Shown: one piece after another, positions 8,653-17,388 of the stretch
Position numbering within the stretch: the first letter of the stretch is position 1
Layout: every line of letters begins with the position of its first letter
Origin: Streptomyces sp. SA15
GTDB taxonomy: Bacteria; Actinomycetota; Actinomycetes; Streptomycetales; Streptomycetaceae
DNA: 64,000 nucleotides
Assembly: GCF_002291145.1 (NCBI RefSeq)
Contig: NZ_NTGE01000093.1
Coordinates: 213,691-277,690 of the forward strand
Reading direction: 5' to 3'
Program-made: the position numbers and the translations under genes
Notes under the pieces: generated by a model
The model's database searches: none
What the model was told of the DNA's origin: nothing
What the model saw: only the letters and a program-made list of their open reading frames with translations

Positions 8653-9768
8653 TCACCGCTGGGCGGTCAGGGTGAACCGCGGCTCCGGAGCGGCTCCGTC
8701 CAGAGCGAGGCCGGTGGCCATCTCCCCGATCAGCGGCGCGAACTTGGCGCCGTGTCCCGAGCAGGGCGAGCAGACGACCAGCGGGCCGGAGCGGTCGAGG
8801 AGGAAGTCCTCGTCGGGCGTGGTGGTGTAGAGGCAGGTCGCCTCGTTGAAGGGCTCCGGAACCAGGCCGGGCAGCCACTGACGCACATAGGCCGTGATCC
8901 GGTCCCGTGCGGCAGGGTCGACCAGGCCGCTGCGGGTGTCGGCGGTGGTGGTGCGGCCCGCGTCGTGCTCGGCGATCTTACGGCCGTCCTGTGGGCCGCC
9001 GTCACGTCCGCCCGGGAGGCTGTAGGTGTTGAGGGTGTCCTTGTGGACGACGACGGGCCAGGGCGGGGCTGAGGGGTCGCGGCGCGGGAAGTGGAAGACC
9101 TGTTGCTGGCTGACGGTCAGCTCCGGCAGCGGTACGAGGCCGCCGAGCAGGCCGGCCACCCAGGCTCCGGCGGCGATCACGGCCCGGCGTGCCGTGATCG
9201 GGCCCCGGTCGGTCTCCAGCCGTACGGCCTCGTCACCGAGCACACTGATGCGTCGTACGGCGCAGTCGTGACGGATGTCCGCCCCGCGCGCCTCGGCCCG
9301 TTCCAAGAAGGCGGTCACGGCTCCGGCCGCGTCGACCGTGCCCGCCTCGGGGTGGAACAGGACGGGGCCGTCGAAGCGCAGCCCCGGCCAGCGGCGCGCG
9401 GCCTCCTGAGGCGGCAGTAGTTCGTGCGGTACGGCGGCTGCCGCCAGGGCGGTCGCGATGCGCTCCGGGTCACGCAGCCGACCGTGGTCGATGCCGCCGA
9501 CGTCGCGCAGCAGTCGCGTGCCCGCATCGGCCTCCAGCTCGCGCCACAGCTCCATCGCGCGGCCGGTCATCCGGATGTACAGCTGGTCCGGATAGGCGCG
9601 GCGCACGATGCGTGCGCTGCCGTGCGAACTGCCCTTGTCGTGCCCGGCACCGAACTGTTCCAGGACGGCGACGGACCGCCCGCGCCGGGTGGCCGCCCAC
9701 GCGGTGGCCGCCCCCGTCAACCCCGCGCCGACGACGGCGACGTCGACGTCCACGGCGGACGGGCTCAC
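8653..9768 (-). CDS. FAD-dependent amine oxidase (monomeric sarcosine oxidase / N-methyltryptophan oxidase type)
   Basis: A 371-residue flavoenzyme of the MSOX/SolA family. The N-terminus has the Rossmann motif VAVVGAGLTGAATAWAATRR and then GSSHGSARIVRRAYPD, typical of this family. The C-terminal TCLYTTTPDEDF contains the Cys that carries covalent FAD in monomeric sarcosine oxidases, followed by CSGHGAKFAPLIGE. Such enzymes oxidise N-methyl amino acids to the amino acid plus formaldehyde and H2O2. The GTG start overlaps the glutamate-synthase-like stop (GTGA); the open frame extends further upstream but only inside that gene. In this operon N-methylglutamate is an attractive substrate, but that is inference. 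Confidence 0.85.
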   Translation of the reverse strand: MSPSAVDVDVAVVGAGLTGAATAWAATRRGRSVAVLEQFGAGHDKGSSHGSARIVRRAYPDQLYIRMTGRAMELWRELEADAGTRLLRDVGGIDHGRLRDPERIATALAAAAVPHELLPPQEAARRWPGLRFDGPVLFHPEAGTVDAAGAVTAFLERAEARGADIRHDCAVRRISVLGDEAVRLETDRGPITARRAVIAAGAWVAGLLGGLVPLPELTVSQQQVFHFPRRDPSAPPWPVVVHKDTLNTYSLPGGRDGGPQDGRKIAEHDAGRTTTADTRSGLVDPAARDRITAYVRQWLPGLVPEPFNEATCLYTTTPDEDFLLDRSGPLVVCSPCSGHGAKFAPLIGEMATGLALDGAAPEPRFTLTAQR

Positions 9769-11084
9769 AGCCCGGCCCCTGGGATCCAGTGGGTGCCCGC
9801 GAGCGGGACCCGGGCCATGGCGGCCGCCTCGATGGTGAGCGCCACCAGGTCCTCGGGCTCCAGATGCGTCAGGTGGGCCTTGCCGCAGGCGCGGGCGATG
9901 GTCTGCGCCTCCATGGTCATCACCCGGATGAAGTTGGCGAGCCGACGGCCGCCCTCGACGGGGTCGAGACGGGCGGACAGCTCCGGGTCCTGTGTGGAGA
10001 TGCCGGCGGGGTCGCGCCCCTCCTGGTAGTCGTCGAAGTACCCGGCGGCCGATCCCAGCTCCCGGTACTCGGCATCCCACTTGGGGTGGTTGTCGCCCAG
10101 CGCGATCAGTGCCGCCGTTCCGATGGCCACCGCGTCCGCCCCCAGCGCCATGGCCTTGGCCAGATCGGCGCCGCTCCGGATGCCGCCGGAGACGATGAGC
10201 TGCACCTGCCGGTGCACGCCCAGCTCCTGGAGGGCCTGGACGGCCTGGGGGAGTGCGGCCAATGTCGGGATGCCGACGTGCTCGATGAACACGTCCTGCG
10301 TGGCGGCGGTGCCGCCCTGCATGCCGTCGAGGACCACGACGTCGGCGCCTGCCTGCACGGCCAGCTTCACGTCGTAGTAGGTGCGCGTCGCGCCGATCTT
10401 GACGTAGACCGGCTTCTCCCAGTCGGTGATCTCCCGTAGTTCGCGGATCTTGATCTCGAGGTCGTCGGGGCCGGTCCAGTCGGGGTGGCGGCAGGCGCTG
10501 CGCTGGTCGATGCCGACGGGCAGCGTGCGCATGCCGGCGACCCGGTCGGTGATCTTCTGGCCGAGCAGCATGCCACCGCCACCGGGTTTGGCACCCTGGC
10601 CGAGGACGACCTCGATGGCGTCGGCCTTGCGCAGGTCGTCCGGGTTCATGCCGTAGCGGGACGGCAGGTACTGGTAGACGAGGTGCTTGGACTGGCCGCG
10701 CTCCTCGGGGGTCATGCCGCCGTCCCCGGTGGTCGTCGACGTACCGGCCTCGGAAGCCCCCCGGCCCAGTGCCTCCTTGGCCTGCGCGGACAGGGCGCCG
10801 AAGCTCATGCCCGCGACGGTGACCGGGGTCTTCAGGCGCAGCGGGTACGTGGCGCCCCGATCGCCGAGGACGACGTCGGTGTCGCAGCGCTCGCGGTAAC
10901 CCTCCAGCGGGTAGCGGGACATGGACGCGCCGAGGAACAGCAGGTCGTCGAAGTGCGGGACCCGGCGCTTGGCGCCCCAGCCGCGGATGTCGTAGATGCC
11001 GGTCTCGGCGGCGCGCTGGATGGCGTGGATGGTGGCACGGTCGAACGTCGCCGACTCGCGCAGGCCCTGGGATGCGAAGTCCAC
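9765..11084 (-). CDS. glxD: FMN-binding glutamate-synthase-like protein (GlxD/MgsC type)
   Basis: A 439-residue homologue of the FMN/Fe-S domain of glutamate synthase. Visible are GMSFGALSAQAKEALGRGA, GDGGM, QGAKPGGGGMLLGQKI, a KIGATRTYYDVKLAVQAGAD barrel strand with VVLDGMQGGTAATQ, and LIVSGGIRSGADLAKAMALG. It is a stand-alone version of the synthase site, with glutaminase and GXGXG domains on neighbouring genes, as in glxBCD of Sinorhizobium and mgsABC of methylotrophs. Expected role: transfer of an amino or methylamino group to 2-oxoglutarate. The start is GTG with GAGGAG 8 nt upstream, 21 bp after the GXGXG gene. Confidence 0.85.
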   Translation of the reverse strand: MDFASQGLRESATFDRATIHAIQRAAETGIYDIRGWGAKRRVPHFDDLLFLGASMSRYPLEGYRERCDTDVVLGDRGATYPLRLKTPVTVAGMSFGALSAQAKEALGRGASEAGTSTTTGDGGMTPEERGQSKHLVYQYLPSRYGMNPDDLRKADAIEVVLGQGAKPGGGGMLLGQKITDRVAGMRTLPVGIDQRSACRHPDWTGPDDLEIKIRELREITDWEKPVYVKIGATRTYYDVKLAVQAGADVVVLDGMQGGTAATQDVFIEHVGIPTLAALPQAVQALQELGVHRQVQLIVSGGIRSGADLAKAMALGADAVAIGTAALIALGDNHPKWDAEYRELGSAAGYFDDYQEGRDPAGISTQDPELSARLDPVEGGRRLANFIRVMTMEAQTIARACGKAHLTHLEPEDLVALTIEAAAMARVPLAGTHWIPGAGL

Positions 11085-11105
11085 GGGAACAACTCCTCTG
11101 GTCCT

Positions 11106-11795
11106 CTAGTACGCGGCCGAGTTGGCGACCGTGAAGTGGTACAGCCGTCGGGCGGAGCCGTAGCGGCGGAAGTCGGCCGGGTCCTCCTCGCGATCGGCCG
11201 CCTTGAGCAGAACGGCCAGCTCGGTGAGGTGTTCGTCCCGCATCTCCTTCTCCACGCAGTCCGCGCCGAGGGACTTGACCGTGCCCTTGACGTAGACGCG
11301 GGCCTCGTACAACGAATCCCCCAGCGCGTCACCCGCATCGCCGCACACCACCAACCGCCCCGCCTGGCCCATGAAGGCGCTCATATGGCCGACGTCGCCG
11401 CCCACGACGATGTCCACGCCTTTCATGGAGATCCCGCAGCGGGCCGAGGCGTTGCCCTCGATGACGAGCAGACCGCCGTGTGCGGTGGCGCCGGCGGACT
11501 GGGAGGCGCTGCCGCGCACCCGGACCGTGCCCGACATCATGTTCTCGGCGACGCCCGTGCCCGCGTTGCCGTTGATGGTGACCGTGGCCCGCTGGTTCAT
11601 GCCCGCGCCGTAGTAGCCCACCGGGCCGTCGACGACGACATCCAGGTCCGTGGTGAGGCCGACGGCGACGTTGTGGGCGCCGTCGGGGTGGGTGACGCGC
11701 CAGGACGTACCCGGATCCGCCTGGTGCAGCGTGCGGTTGAGGTCGCGCACGGAAGCGCGCGACAGATCGACATCGGTGGGTGTCAGCGTTGCCAC
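11106..11795 (-). CDS. glxC: GXGXG-domain protein (GlxC/MgsB type)
   Basis: A 229-residue protein homologous to the C-terminal GXGXG beta-helix domain of glutamate synthase. Repeated Gly-rich turns include GPVGYYGAGMN, TVTINGNAGTGVAENMMSGT, GASAQSAG-like GSASQSAGATAHGGLLVIEG, and GGDVGHMSAFMGQAGRLVVC. The domain bridges glutaminase and synthase sites in the large enzyme; here it is a separate subunit between them. I place the start at GTG 11793-11795 because GAGGAGG precedes it by 7 nt. The gene overlaps the amidotransferase stop by 13 bp, indicating coupling. Confidence 0.82.
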   Translation of the reverse strand: MATLTPTDVDLSRASVRDLNRTLHQADPGTSWRVTHPDGAHNVAVGLTTDLDVVVDGPVGYYGAGMNQRATVTINGNAGTGVAENMMSGTVRVRGSASQSAGATAHGGLLVIEGNASARCGISMKGVDIVVGGDVGHMSAFMGQAGRLVVCGDAGDALGDSLYEARVYVKGTVKSLGADCVEKEMRDEHLTELAVLLKAADREEDPADFRRYGSARRLYHFTVANSAAY

Positions 11796-12670
11796 GTGTA
11801 GACCTCCTCGGGCTCGGGTTCGAAGACGCGGGCGGACTCGATGCCGGGCAGATGGGCGAAGTACCGGTACTCGGACGCCATCGCGACCCACGCATCGGTC
11901 TCGGCGACGATGGCGGGCTTGCAGGCGATCGCGTCCCGGACGACGGCGAACGTGTCACCCGTGGTCACGAGCAGCGTGTAGAAGCCGTCGAACCGCTCGC
12001 AGAGCAGCCGGAGCGACTTCTCCAAGTCGTGTCCCTGGGCGAGTTGGGCCGCCACGAATCGGGCGCCGACCTCGGAGTCGTTCTCGCTGTCGAAGGCGAT
12101 GCCCGCGGCGCGCAGTTCACGGCGGATGGTGGCGTGGTTGGAGAAGGAGCCGTTGTGCACGAGGCAGACGTTCTCGTCGACGGAGAACGGGTGGGCCCCC
12201 TCGGGGGTGACCGCGGACTCGGTGGCCATACGGGTGTGGGCGATGCCCTGCCGTCCGGTGGCGGCGCGCAGGCCGAACTCCTCGGCGAGCGCGTCGGGGT
12301 GACCCACGCCCTTGAGGACGGCCAGCTCGGTGCCCCGTCCGGTGACGACGGCCGAGGGGAAGGCGGCGCGCACGGCCCGTTCGAGGTCGGCGGCGGTGAG
12401 GGCGGGGGAGTGGACCACCGTGTTCTGGCCGATGGTGACGGCGACGGTGTCCTGGCCGATCAGCGCGGCGATCTGCCCCGGCTCGGTGTCCGCGGTCAGC
12501 ACACTCACCGCGGCGTGCCCGGCCGGGGTGAGACGCGCGTCGCCGTAGAGGGCGACGCCCGCCGAGTCGGGACCGCGCTCGGCGGCCTGGTGAAGCATTC
12601 CGGTGAGCAGCTCGCCGAGCCTCGGCTCCAGCGAGGGATCGCGCACCTGGAGTCCCGCGATGCCGCACAT
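11783..12670 (-). CDS. glxB: Class II glutamine amidotransferase (GlxB/MgsA type)
   Basis: A 295-residue N-terminal-nucleophile glutaminase. I chose the start so the protein begins MCGIAG, which puts the catalytic Cys at position 2 after Met removal; GGAGG lies 7 nt upstream. Further family marks are GIAHTRMATESAVTPEGAHPF and CLVHNGSFSNHATIRREL, which bind the glutamine. It would release ammonia (or the amine from a gamma-glutamyl amide) and pass it to the GlxC/GlxD-like subunits encoded directly downstream. Between this gene and glnT lies a 23-bp tandem repeat. Confidence 0.87.
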   Translation of the reverse strand: MCGIAGLQVRDPSLEPRLGELLTGMLHQAAERGPDSAGVALYGDARLTPAGHAAVSVLTADTEPGQIAALIGQDTVAVTIGQNTVVHSPALTAADLERAVRAAFPSAVVTGRGTELAVLKGVGHPDALAEEFGLRAATGRQGIAHTRMATESAVTPEGAHPFSVDENVCLVHNGSFSNHATIRRELRAAGIAFDSENDSEVGARFVAAQLAQGHDLEKSLRLLCERFDGFYTLLVTTGDTFAVVRDAIACKPAIVAETDAWVAMASEYRYFAHLPGIESARVFEPEPEEVYTWQR

Positions 12671-12723
12671 GGCATGACCTCCAAAGGCTTTCAAATGGCA
12701 GGTGTCGGAAGGAGGGCTCAGAA

Positions 12724-12815
12724 GGCAGTTGTCGTACGGCCCAGACGGCAGTTGTCAGACGGCCCAGACGGCAGTTGTCAGACGGCCCAGACGGCAGTTG
12801 TCAGACGGCTCAGAA
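12724..12815. repeat. 23-bp tandem repeat, four copies
   Basis: Four exact or near-exact 23-bp units start at 12724, 12747, 12770 and 12793, each beginning GGCAGTTGTC. A degenerate fifth copy (GGCAGGTGTC) starts at 12697. On the minus strand each unit contains CCGTCTG twice, 14 and 9 bp apart. The array fills most of the 152-bp gap between the glnT stop and the amidotransferase start, inside an otherwise tightly packed operon. The spacing and number suggest protein binding or an RNA function; neither is shown. Confidence 0.9.
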
Positions 12816-12822
12816 GGAGAGG

Positions 12823-14181
12823 TCAGACGGCGGTGAGATAGCGGTCGACCTCCCAGAGGGAGACCGTGTTGTGCCAGTCGTAGAACTCCTCGCGCTTCAA
12901 CTCGGCGTAGTAGGCGCTGACTCCGGCCGACGGGTCGACCGCGTCGAGCACACCGCGGACGACGTCGTCGCCCTCCAGCGCGTGCACCGCGTCGAGGAGC
13001 GTGCGCGGCAGCCGGGGACCGCCGCTCACGACGCCCGGATCGCCCGGGTCGAGGGCCCGGCGTACCCCGTCCAGCCCCGCGCCGAGAGCGCCGGCCGCGG
13101 CGAGATAGGAGTTCGCCGAGCCGTCGCCGCCGCGCAGCTCGACGCGGTGCGCGTCCGGCACACGCAGGAAGTGGGTGCGGTCGTTGCCGCCCCAACTCGC
13201 CGTGCGGGGTGCCCAGGTGGCGCCCGAGGCGGTCGTGGTCGCACCGGTGCGCTTGTAGGAGTTGACCGTCGGCGCGATGAGCGCGTGGAGCGCCGGGGCG
13301 TGCGTCAGCAGCCCGGCGGCGAAGTGGTACGCCTCGGGGCCGAACCCCATGCCGTACGGGTCCCGGGCGCCGTCGCCCGCGGGGAAGAGCGGGCGCTCGC
13401 CGTCCCACAGCGACAGGTGCATGTGGAGCCCGCTGCCGGTGCGGTCGGTGAACGGCTTGGGCATGAACGTGGCGGTCATGCCGCGCTGTTCGGCGAGGAC
13501 CTGCACGATGTAGCGCAGTGTCACGACTCGGTCGGCGGTCGTCAGGGCGTCCGAGTGGTGGAAGTTCTGCTCGAACTGCCCGTTGCCGTCCTCGTGGTCG
13601 CTCGCGTACGGGCCCCAGCCGAGCTGCACCATCGCGTCGGACACCGCGGTGAGGTGGTCGTACATGCGGGTCAGCCCGCGGGCGTCGTAACAGGGCTGTG
13701 CGGCGTCGTCGAAGCGGTCGGCCGTGATGAGGCTGCCGTCCGCCGCCCGCTGCACCAGGAAATACTCCACCTCGGCGCCGCTGACCAGTCGTACGCCCTC
13801 GGCGGCGGCCTTCTCGGCGAGCGTCCGCAGGATCACGCGCGGCGCGAACGCGTACGGGCTGCCCTCGACCTGCGGGTCGCAGTGCACCATCCCCAGGCCG
13901 GGACGGACGAAGGTGAGCGGGGTGTACGAGGACACGTCCGGAACCGCGATCACATCGGGGTCGCGCGGCAGTTGGCCCATGGCGCCCGCGGCGTATCCCG
14001 CGAACCCGACGCCCTCGCCCTGCAGCGCGTCCGCCGCCTCGACGGGCACCAGCTTCGCGCAGGGCTTGCCGGTCAGCGTCGTGAAGGTGGCGAGCAGGAA
14101 CCGTACGCCGTCCGCCTTGGCCAGCGAGGCGAGTGACTGGGTGGCGGACGCGGGCGGGGTCGAGGTCAGCGGATCGGACAT
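12823..14181 (-). CDS. glnT: Glutamine synthetase-like enzyme, type III glutamate-ammonia ligase (GlnT) group
   Basis: A 452-residue member of the glutamine synthetase superfamily. The N-terminal beta-grasp region reads FLLATFTTLTGKPCAKLVPV. Catalytic-domain marks are GAEVEYFLV, DHEDGNGQFEQNFHHSDALT, TFMPKPFTDRTGSGLHMHLSL, the ATP-binding APTVNSYKRTG and RVELRGGDGSANSYLAAAG. The subgroup found with glxBCD and mgsABC includes gamma-glutamylmethylamide synthetases, which use methylamine or other amines in place of ammonia. As first gene of the operon it would charge glutamate for the amidotransferase and synthase subunits. Direct TGTCATGA repeats lie in the 5' region (14211-14238). Its exact nitrogen substrate is unresolved. 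Confidence 0.85.
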   Translation of the reverse strand: MSDPLTSTPPASATQSLASLAKADGVRFLLATFTTLTGKPCAKLVPVEAADALQGEGVGFAGYAAGAMGQLPRDPDVIAVPDVSSYTPLTFVRPGLGMVHCDPQVEGSPYAFAPRVILRTLAEKAAAEGVRLVSGAEVEYFLVQRAADGSLITADRFDDAAQPCYDARGLTRMYDHLTAVSDAMVQLGWGPYASDHEDGNGQFEQNFHHSDALTTADRVVTLRYIVQVLAEQRGMTATFMPKPFTDRTGSGLHMHLSLWDGERPLFPAGDGARDPYGMGFGPEAYHFAAGLLTHAPALHALIAPTVNSYKRTGATTTASGATWAPRTASWGGNDRTHFLRVPDAHRVELRGGDGSANSYLAAAGALGAGLDGVRRALDPGDPGVVSGGPRLPRTLLDAVHALEGDDVVRGVLDAVDPSAGVSAYYAELKREEFYDWHNTVSLWEVDRYLTAV

Positions 14182-14392
14182 GAGCGCTCTCCTGGGGCCG
14201 GCCTGTCTACTGTCATGACCGAAAGTCTCATGTCATGAAACGCATGGGGTGTGTCCCCTTCGTTGCTGCCCTGTAAACCAGGGCGCCTGGATCTGGTGGT
14301 GTGGTCGAAGGCGCCGACGGCAGCTCACACGAACTGACGGTGGGCGTGACCGCGGCGCTGGTGCTGTCCCTGGTGTCCTCCTGGAGGGCGGG

Positions 14393-16045
14393 ATGAATCC
14401 GCTGTTCCCGGACTCGCCCCTGAATGTCTGTGCCGCCCTCTACGGTGGAGATCCGGATGCCGCCGAGGCGGTGGGGAAGGGGACGACAGGCGTGCGCAGG
14501 GTTCCACCGGAGATGTTCCGGTTCACGACGGTGGAGAGGTCCGATCTGTATGGGGCGGTGCTGGACGCCTTCGGTGTGGCCGGCGAGCACCTGGAGACGG
14601 CGCTGGGGCTCGACGCGGTGCGCGAGCGGCTGCGAGGAGTGGGCTGGGCGGCGGCGGTCGAGGATGAGGAACTGCATGAGGCGCTCAGGCGACTCGTGCA
14701 GTGGGAGCTCCTGGACGTGGTGCACAACCACGCGGAGAACTACCACACGGCCGAGGAGTACGAGCGGCGCAATCTGCAGTACTCACTGACCCGCCGGGGC
14801 GAGGCCGCTCTCGCCGGAGTGCGGCACGCGCTTGAGGTTCTCGCCTCCACGGGGGCGCTGCAGACGGCCGTGCTGGAGGCGATCGCCGACCGGCTGGACG
14901 AGCTGTGCCTGCTGTCCGGCGAACCCGCCTCGGCCGATCGCCGGATCTTCAGCACACTGCGGGAGCTGGAGGGACACCTGGAGGCCCTGGTGGAGAACAC
15001 CAAGGCGTTCAACGGCGAACTGCAGCGGCTCCTGCGCGCCGAGGGCGCGGATCTGGAAGTGTTCCGCGAGGTCAAGGCCGCCACCGTCGCGTATCTGCAG
15101 GAATTCCTGGTCAACCTCGACCGGCGCGGGCAGACGGTCGCCGCCGCCGTGGCCCGGGTGGAGGAGCGGGGGACCGCCGTGCTGCGCGAGCGAGCCCTGC
15201 GCGGGGCCGAGCTACCGCCGGTGGCCGGTGAGGATCCCGCGGCCGGCTGGCTGGAGAGCAGGCGGGCGCGCTGGGCGGGCCTGCGGGCGTGGTTCCTGCC
15301 GGACGACGGGGCGCGGCCCCGGATCGAGCAGCTGCACGACATCGCCCGGCGGGCCATCGTCTCGCTCCTGCAGGTCCTGGAGCGGATCAACGAGTCACGG
15401 CGCCGCTCCTCCAGCGCCGTGCAGGACTTCCGGGAACTGGCCCGCTGGTTCGCGGCGGCCCCCGCGGAAGAGGACCTGCACCGGCTGTGGTCGGCGGCCT
15501 TCGGCCTCGGCCCGGCGCGCCACGCTCACCTCGCCCACCCCGACCCGGAGTTGATCCCGTCGTCTCATTCCTGGTCCGAGGCCCCGCCGGTAGCGGTGTC
15601 GGCGCTGCTGCGGACCAGCGGACGGACGGAGCGCTTCACGCGCACGGGCAAGGTGCGGGACGTCGCGGCAATCAGGGCGGAGCGCTCCGCGCGGGCCCGC
15701 GCGGAGCGAGCGGAACTCGCGCGCGCCTGGCAGGTGCTGGAGACGCACCGTCCCATGCGTCTGTCCTCCTTCGGCGCGTTGGATCCCGCTGTGTTCGACC
15801 GCCTGCTCGACCTACTGGGCCGGGCCCTGGCCGCACGGCCGGACGCGGGCGGCCTGCGGCGCGCCACGACGGGAGACGGCCGGGTGGAGATCGCGCTGGC
15901 GCCGCCTCCCGACGAGCGCACCGCCGTACTGCACACCGCGAAGGGTTCACTGGCCGGACCGGACTACGTCGTCCACATCACGGCGGCGGGCGGAGCGAGC
16001 GCCTTCCCGGCCTTCCGCGCCGCGCAGCAGGAGGCGGCGGGATGA
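14393..16045 (+). CDS. jetA: Wadjet type II subunit JetA (TIGR02677/DUF2397)
   Basis: A 550-residue protein matching the DUF2397/TIGR02677 family, the kleisin-like subunit of type II Wadjet. The diagnostic start is MFRFTTVERSDLYGAVLDAF, followed by a helical middle (VQWELLDVVHNHAENYHTAE, SLTRRGEAAL) and a long C-terminal helical region. Wadjet complexes recognise and cleave circular plasmid DNA by SMC-type extrusion. I take ATG 14393 because GGAGGG precedes it; a GTG about 33 codons later, just before the conserved block, is a plausible alternative. It is followed by jetB with an ATGA overlap. Confidence 0.85.
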   Translation: MNPLFPDSPLNVCAALYGGDPDAAEAVGKGTTGVRRVPPEMFRFTTVERSDLYGAVLDAFGVAGEHLETALGLDAVRERLRGVGWAAAVEDEELHEALRRLVQWELLDVVHNHAENYHTAEEYERRNLQYSLTRRGEAALAGVRHALEVLASTGALQTAVLEAIADRLDELCLLSGEPASADRRIFSTLRELEGHLEALVENTKAFNGELQRLLRAEGADLEVFREVKAATVAYLQEFLVNLDRRGQTVAAAVARVEERGTAVLRERALRGAELPPVAGEDPAAGWLESRRARWAGLRAWFLPDDGARPRIEQLHDIARRAIVSLLQVLERINESRRRSSSAVQDFRELARWFAAAPAEEDLHRLWSAAFGLGPARHAHLAHPDPELIPSSHSWSEAPPVAVSALLRTSGRTERFTRTGKVRDVAAIRAERSARARAERAELARAWQVLETHRPMRLSSFGALDPAVFDRLLDLLGRALAARPDAGGLRRATTGDGRVEIALAPPPDERTAVLHTAKGSLAGPDYVVHITAAGGASAFPAFRAAQQEAAG

Positions 16046-17388
16046 GCACACTCGCCAACCAACTGGCCGCCGCAGAACGGGAGGAGGTCGCCCGCGCCAT
16101 CCGGCTCCTCCTGGCCCGCCCCCTACTCACCGAGGCCGCCGATCCGGTCGGCTTCGAACTCGTACGACGCCGTCGCGAGCCGCTGGCCCAGTGGTTCGAC
16201 TACACATGCGGCTGGAGCCTGGTCGTGGAGCCCCGCCGCGGTTACGCCCGCCTCACCAAGGTCCGCGCTAACCCGGACGGCTCCCGCCCGGCGCGCAGGG
16301 CGCGTTCCGGCCGAGCCCCGTTCGACCGCCGGCGTTACGTGCTGCTGTGCGTGACCGCGGCCGAGTTGCTGTCGATGCCGATGACGACCATCGGCATGCT
16401 CGCCGACCGTGTCGTGCAGGCCACGGCGGCCGACCGGGCGCTGACCGTGTTCGACCCGGTCCACCGCCCGGAGCGGATGGCGTTCGTCGACGTCCTGAAG
16501 CTGCTGGAGTCGTACGACGTGCTGCGTTCGGTGGACGGGACGACCGACGCGTACGTCGAGTCCGCGGAGGCAAAGGTCCTTTACCGCGTGGACACCACGC
16601 TGCTGATGCGGTTGCCCGCCGCGCCCGTCGGTGCCTCCCGGATCGCCGTGCCCCCGGACGAGGTGCCCCCGCGGTTCGAGGAACTCCTCACGGGTCTTGT
16701 GCGGGAGCGCCGCTACGGCGGCGTGGTCGTCGACGGTACGGCGGACGAGGCGCACAGCGAGACCGCCGCCACGGATGCACAACGCAACCTGAGGCTGCGC
16801 CACTCGGTGCTGCGCCGCCTTCTCGACGACCCCGTGCTGTACCGGACGGACCTCGCCGAGGACGAGCTGGCGTACGTCACCTCCCTGACCGGACGACAGA
16901 TCCTGCGCCGCTCGGTCGAGCAGGCCGGCTTCCTCCTGGAGGAACGAGCCGAGGGTTTCCTGCTCGTGGACCCGGAGGGGACCGCCACCGATGTCCGCTT
17001 CCCCGACGACACGTCCACTGCCCGGGTTGCCGCGCTGCTGCTTCTGGAGCCACTCTGCGCCGCGCCTGCCGGAATGCTGCCCGAACAGCTCACCGAGGCC
17101 GGAGCGGATCTGCTGCGCCGCTTCCCGCGCTGGGCCAAGGCGTATCAGTCCGAGGACGGCGCGGCCCGGCTGTCCGACGACGCCGTACGCGTACTGCGTG
17201 ATGTCGGCCTCGCCCGCAGGGCCGGGGGTCGTGTCGTCGCCTGCCCGGCTGCGTACCGCTACCGCCTGACGGAGACGACGAGTTCGGATCCGGGAGACAG
17301 GCCCGGACCGGAACGGGACGCGAGCCCGCGTGAAACGGCAGGCACCACGGCTTCCGGGGGCGTTGTCGCAGAAGGAGATCAGCAGTGA
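16042..17388 (+). CDS. jetB: Wadjet type II subunit JetB (TIGR02678/DUF2398)
   Basis: A 448-residue protein of the DUF2398/TIGR02678 family, the winged-helix KITE-like subunit of type II Wadjet that pairs with the JetA kleisin and JetC ATPase. Recognisable stretches are AIRLLLARPLLTEAADPVGF, LVRRRREPLAQWFDYTCGW, RYVLLCVTAAELLSMPMTTI, and VDVLKLLESYDVLRSVDG. The ATG overlaps the jetA stop (ATGA). A polar, low-complexity tail of about 40 residues ends the protein, and GAAGGAG in that tail serves as the ribosome site of jetC. Confidence 0.85.
   Translation: MSTLANQLAAAEREEVARAIRLLLARPLLTEAADPVGFELVRRRREPLAQWFDYTCGWSLVVEPRRGYARLTKVRANPDGSRPARRARSGRAPFDRRRYVLLCVTAAELLSMPMTTIGMLADRVVQATAADRALTVFDPVHRPERMAFVDVLKLLESYDVLRSVDGTTDAYVESAEAKVLYRVDTTLLMRLPAAPVGASRIAVPPDEVPPRFEELLTGLVRERRYGGVVVDGTADEAHSETAATDAQRNLRLRHSVLRRLLDDPVLYRTDLAEDELAYVTSLTGRQILRRSVEQAGFLLEERAEGFLLVDPEGTATDVRFPDDTSTARVAALLLLEPLCAAPAGMLPEQLTEAGADLLRRFPRWAKAYQSEDGAARLSDDAVRVLRDVGLARRAGGRVVACPAAYRYRLTETTSSDPGDRPGPERDASPRETAGTTASGGVVAEGDQQ

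Noticed and set aside
12697..12815. Possible CRISPR array
   Set aside because: The units are contiguous, without unique spacers, and no cas gene is near.
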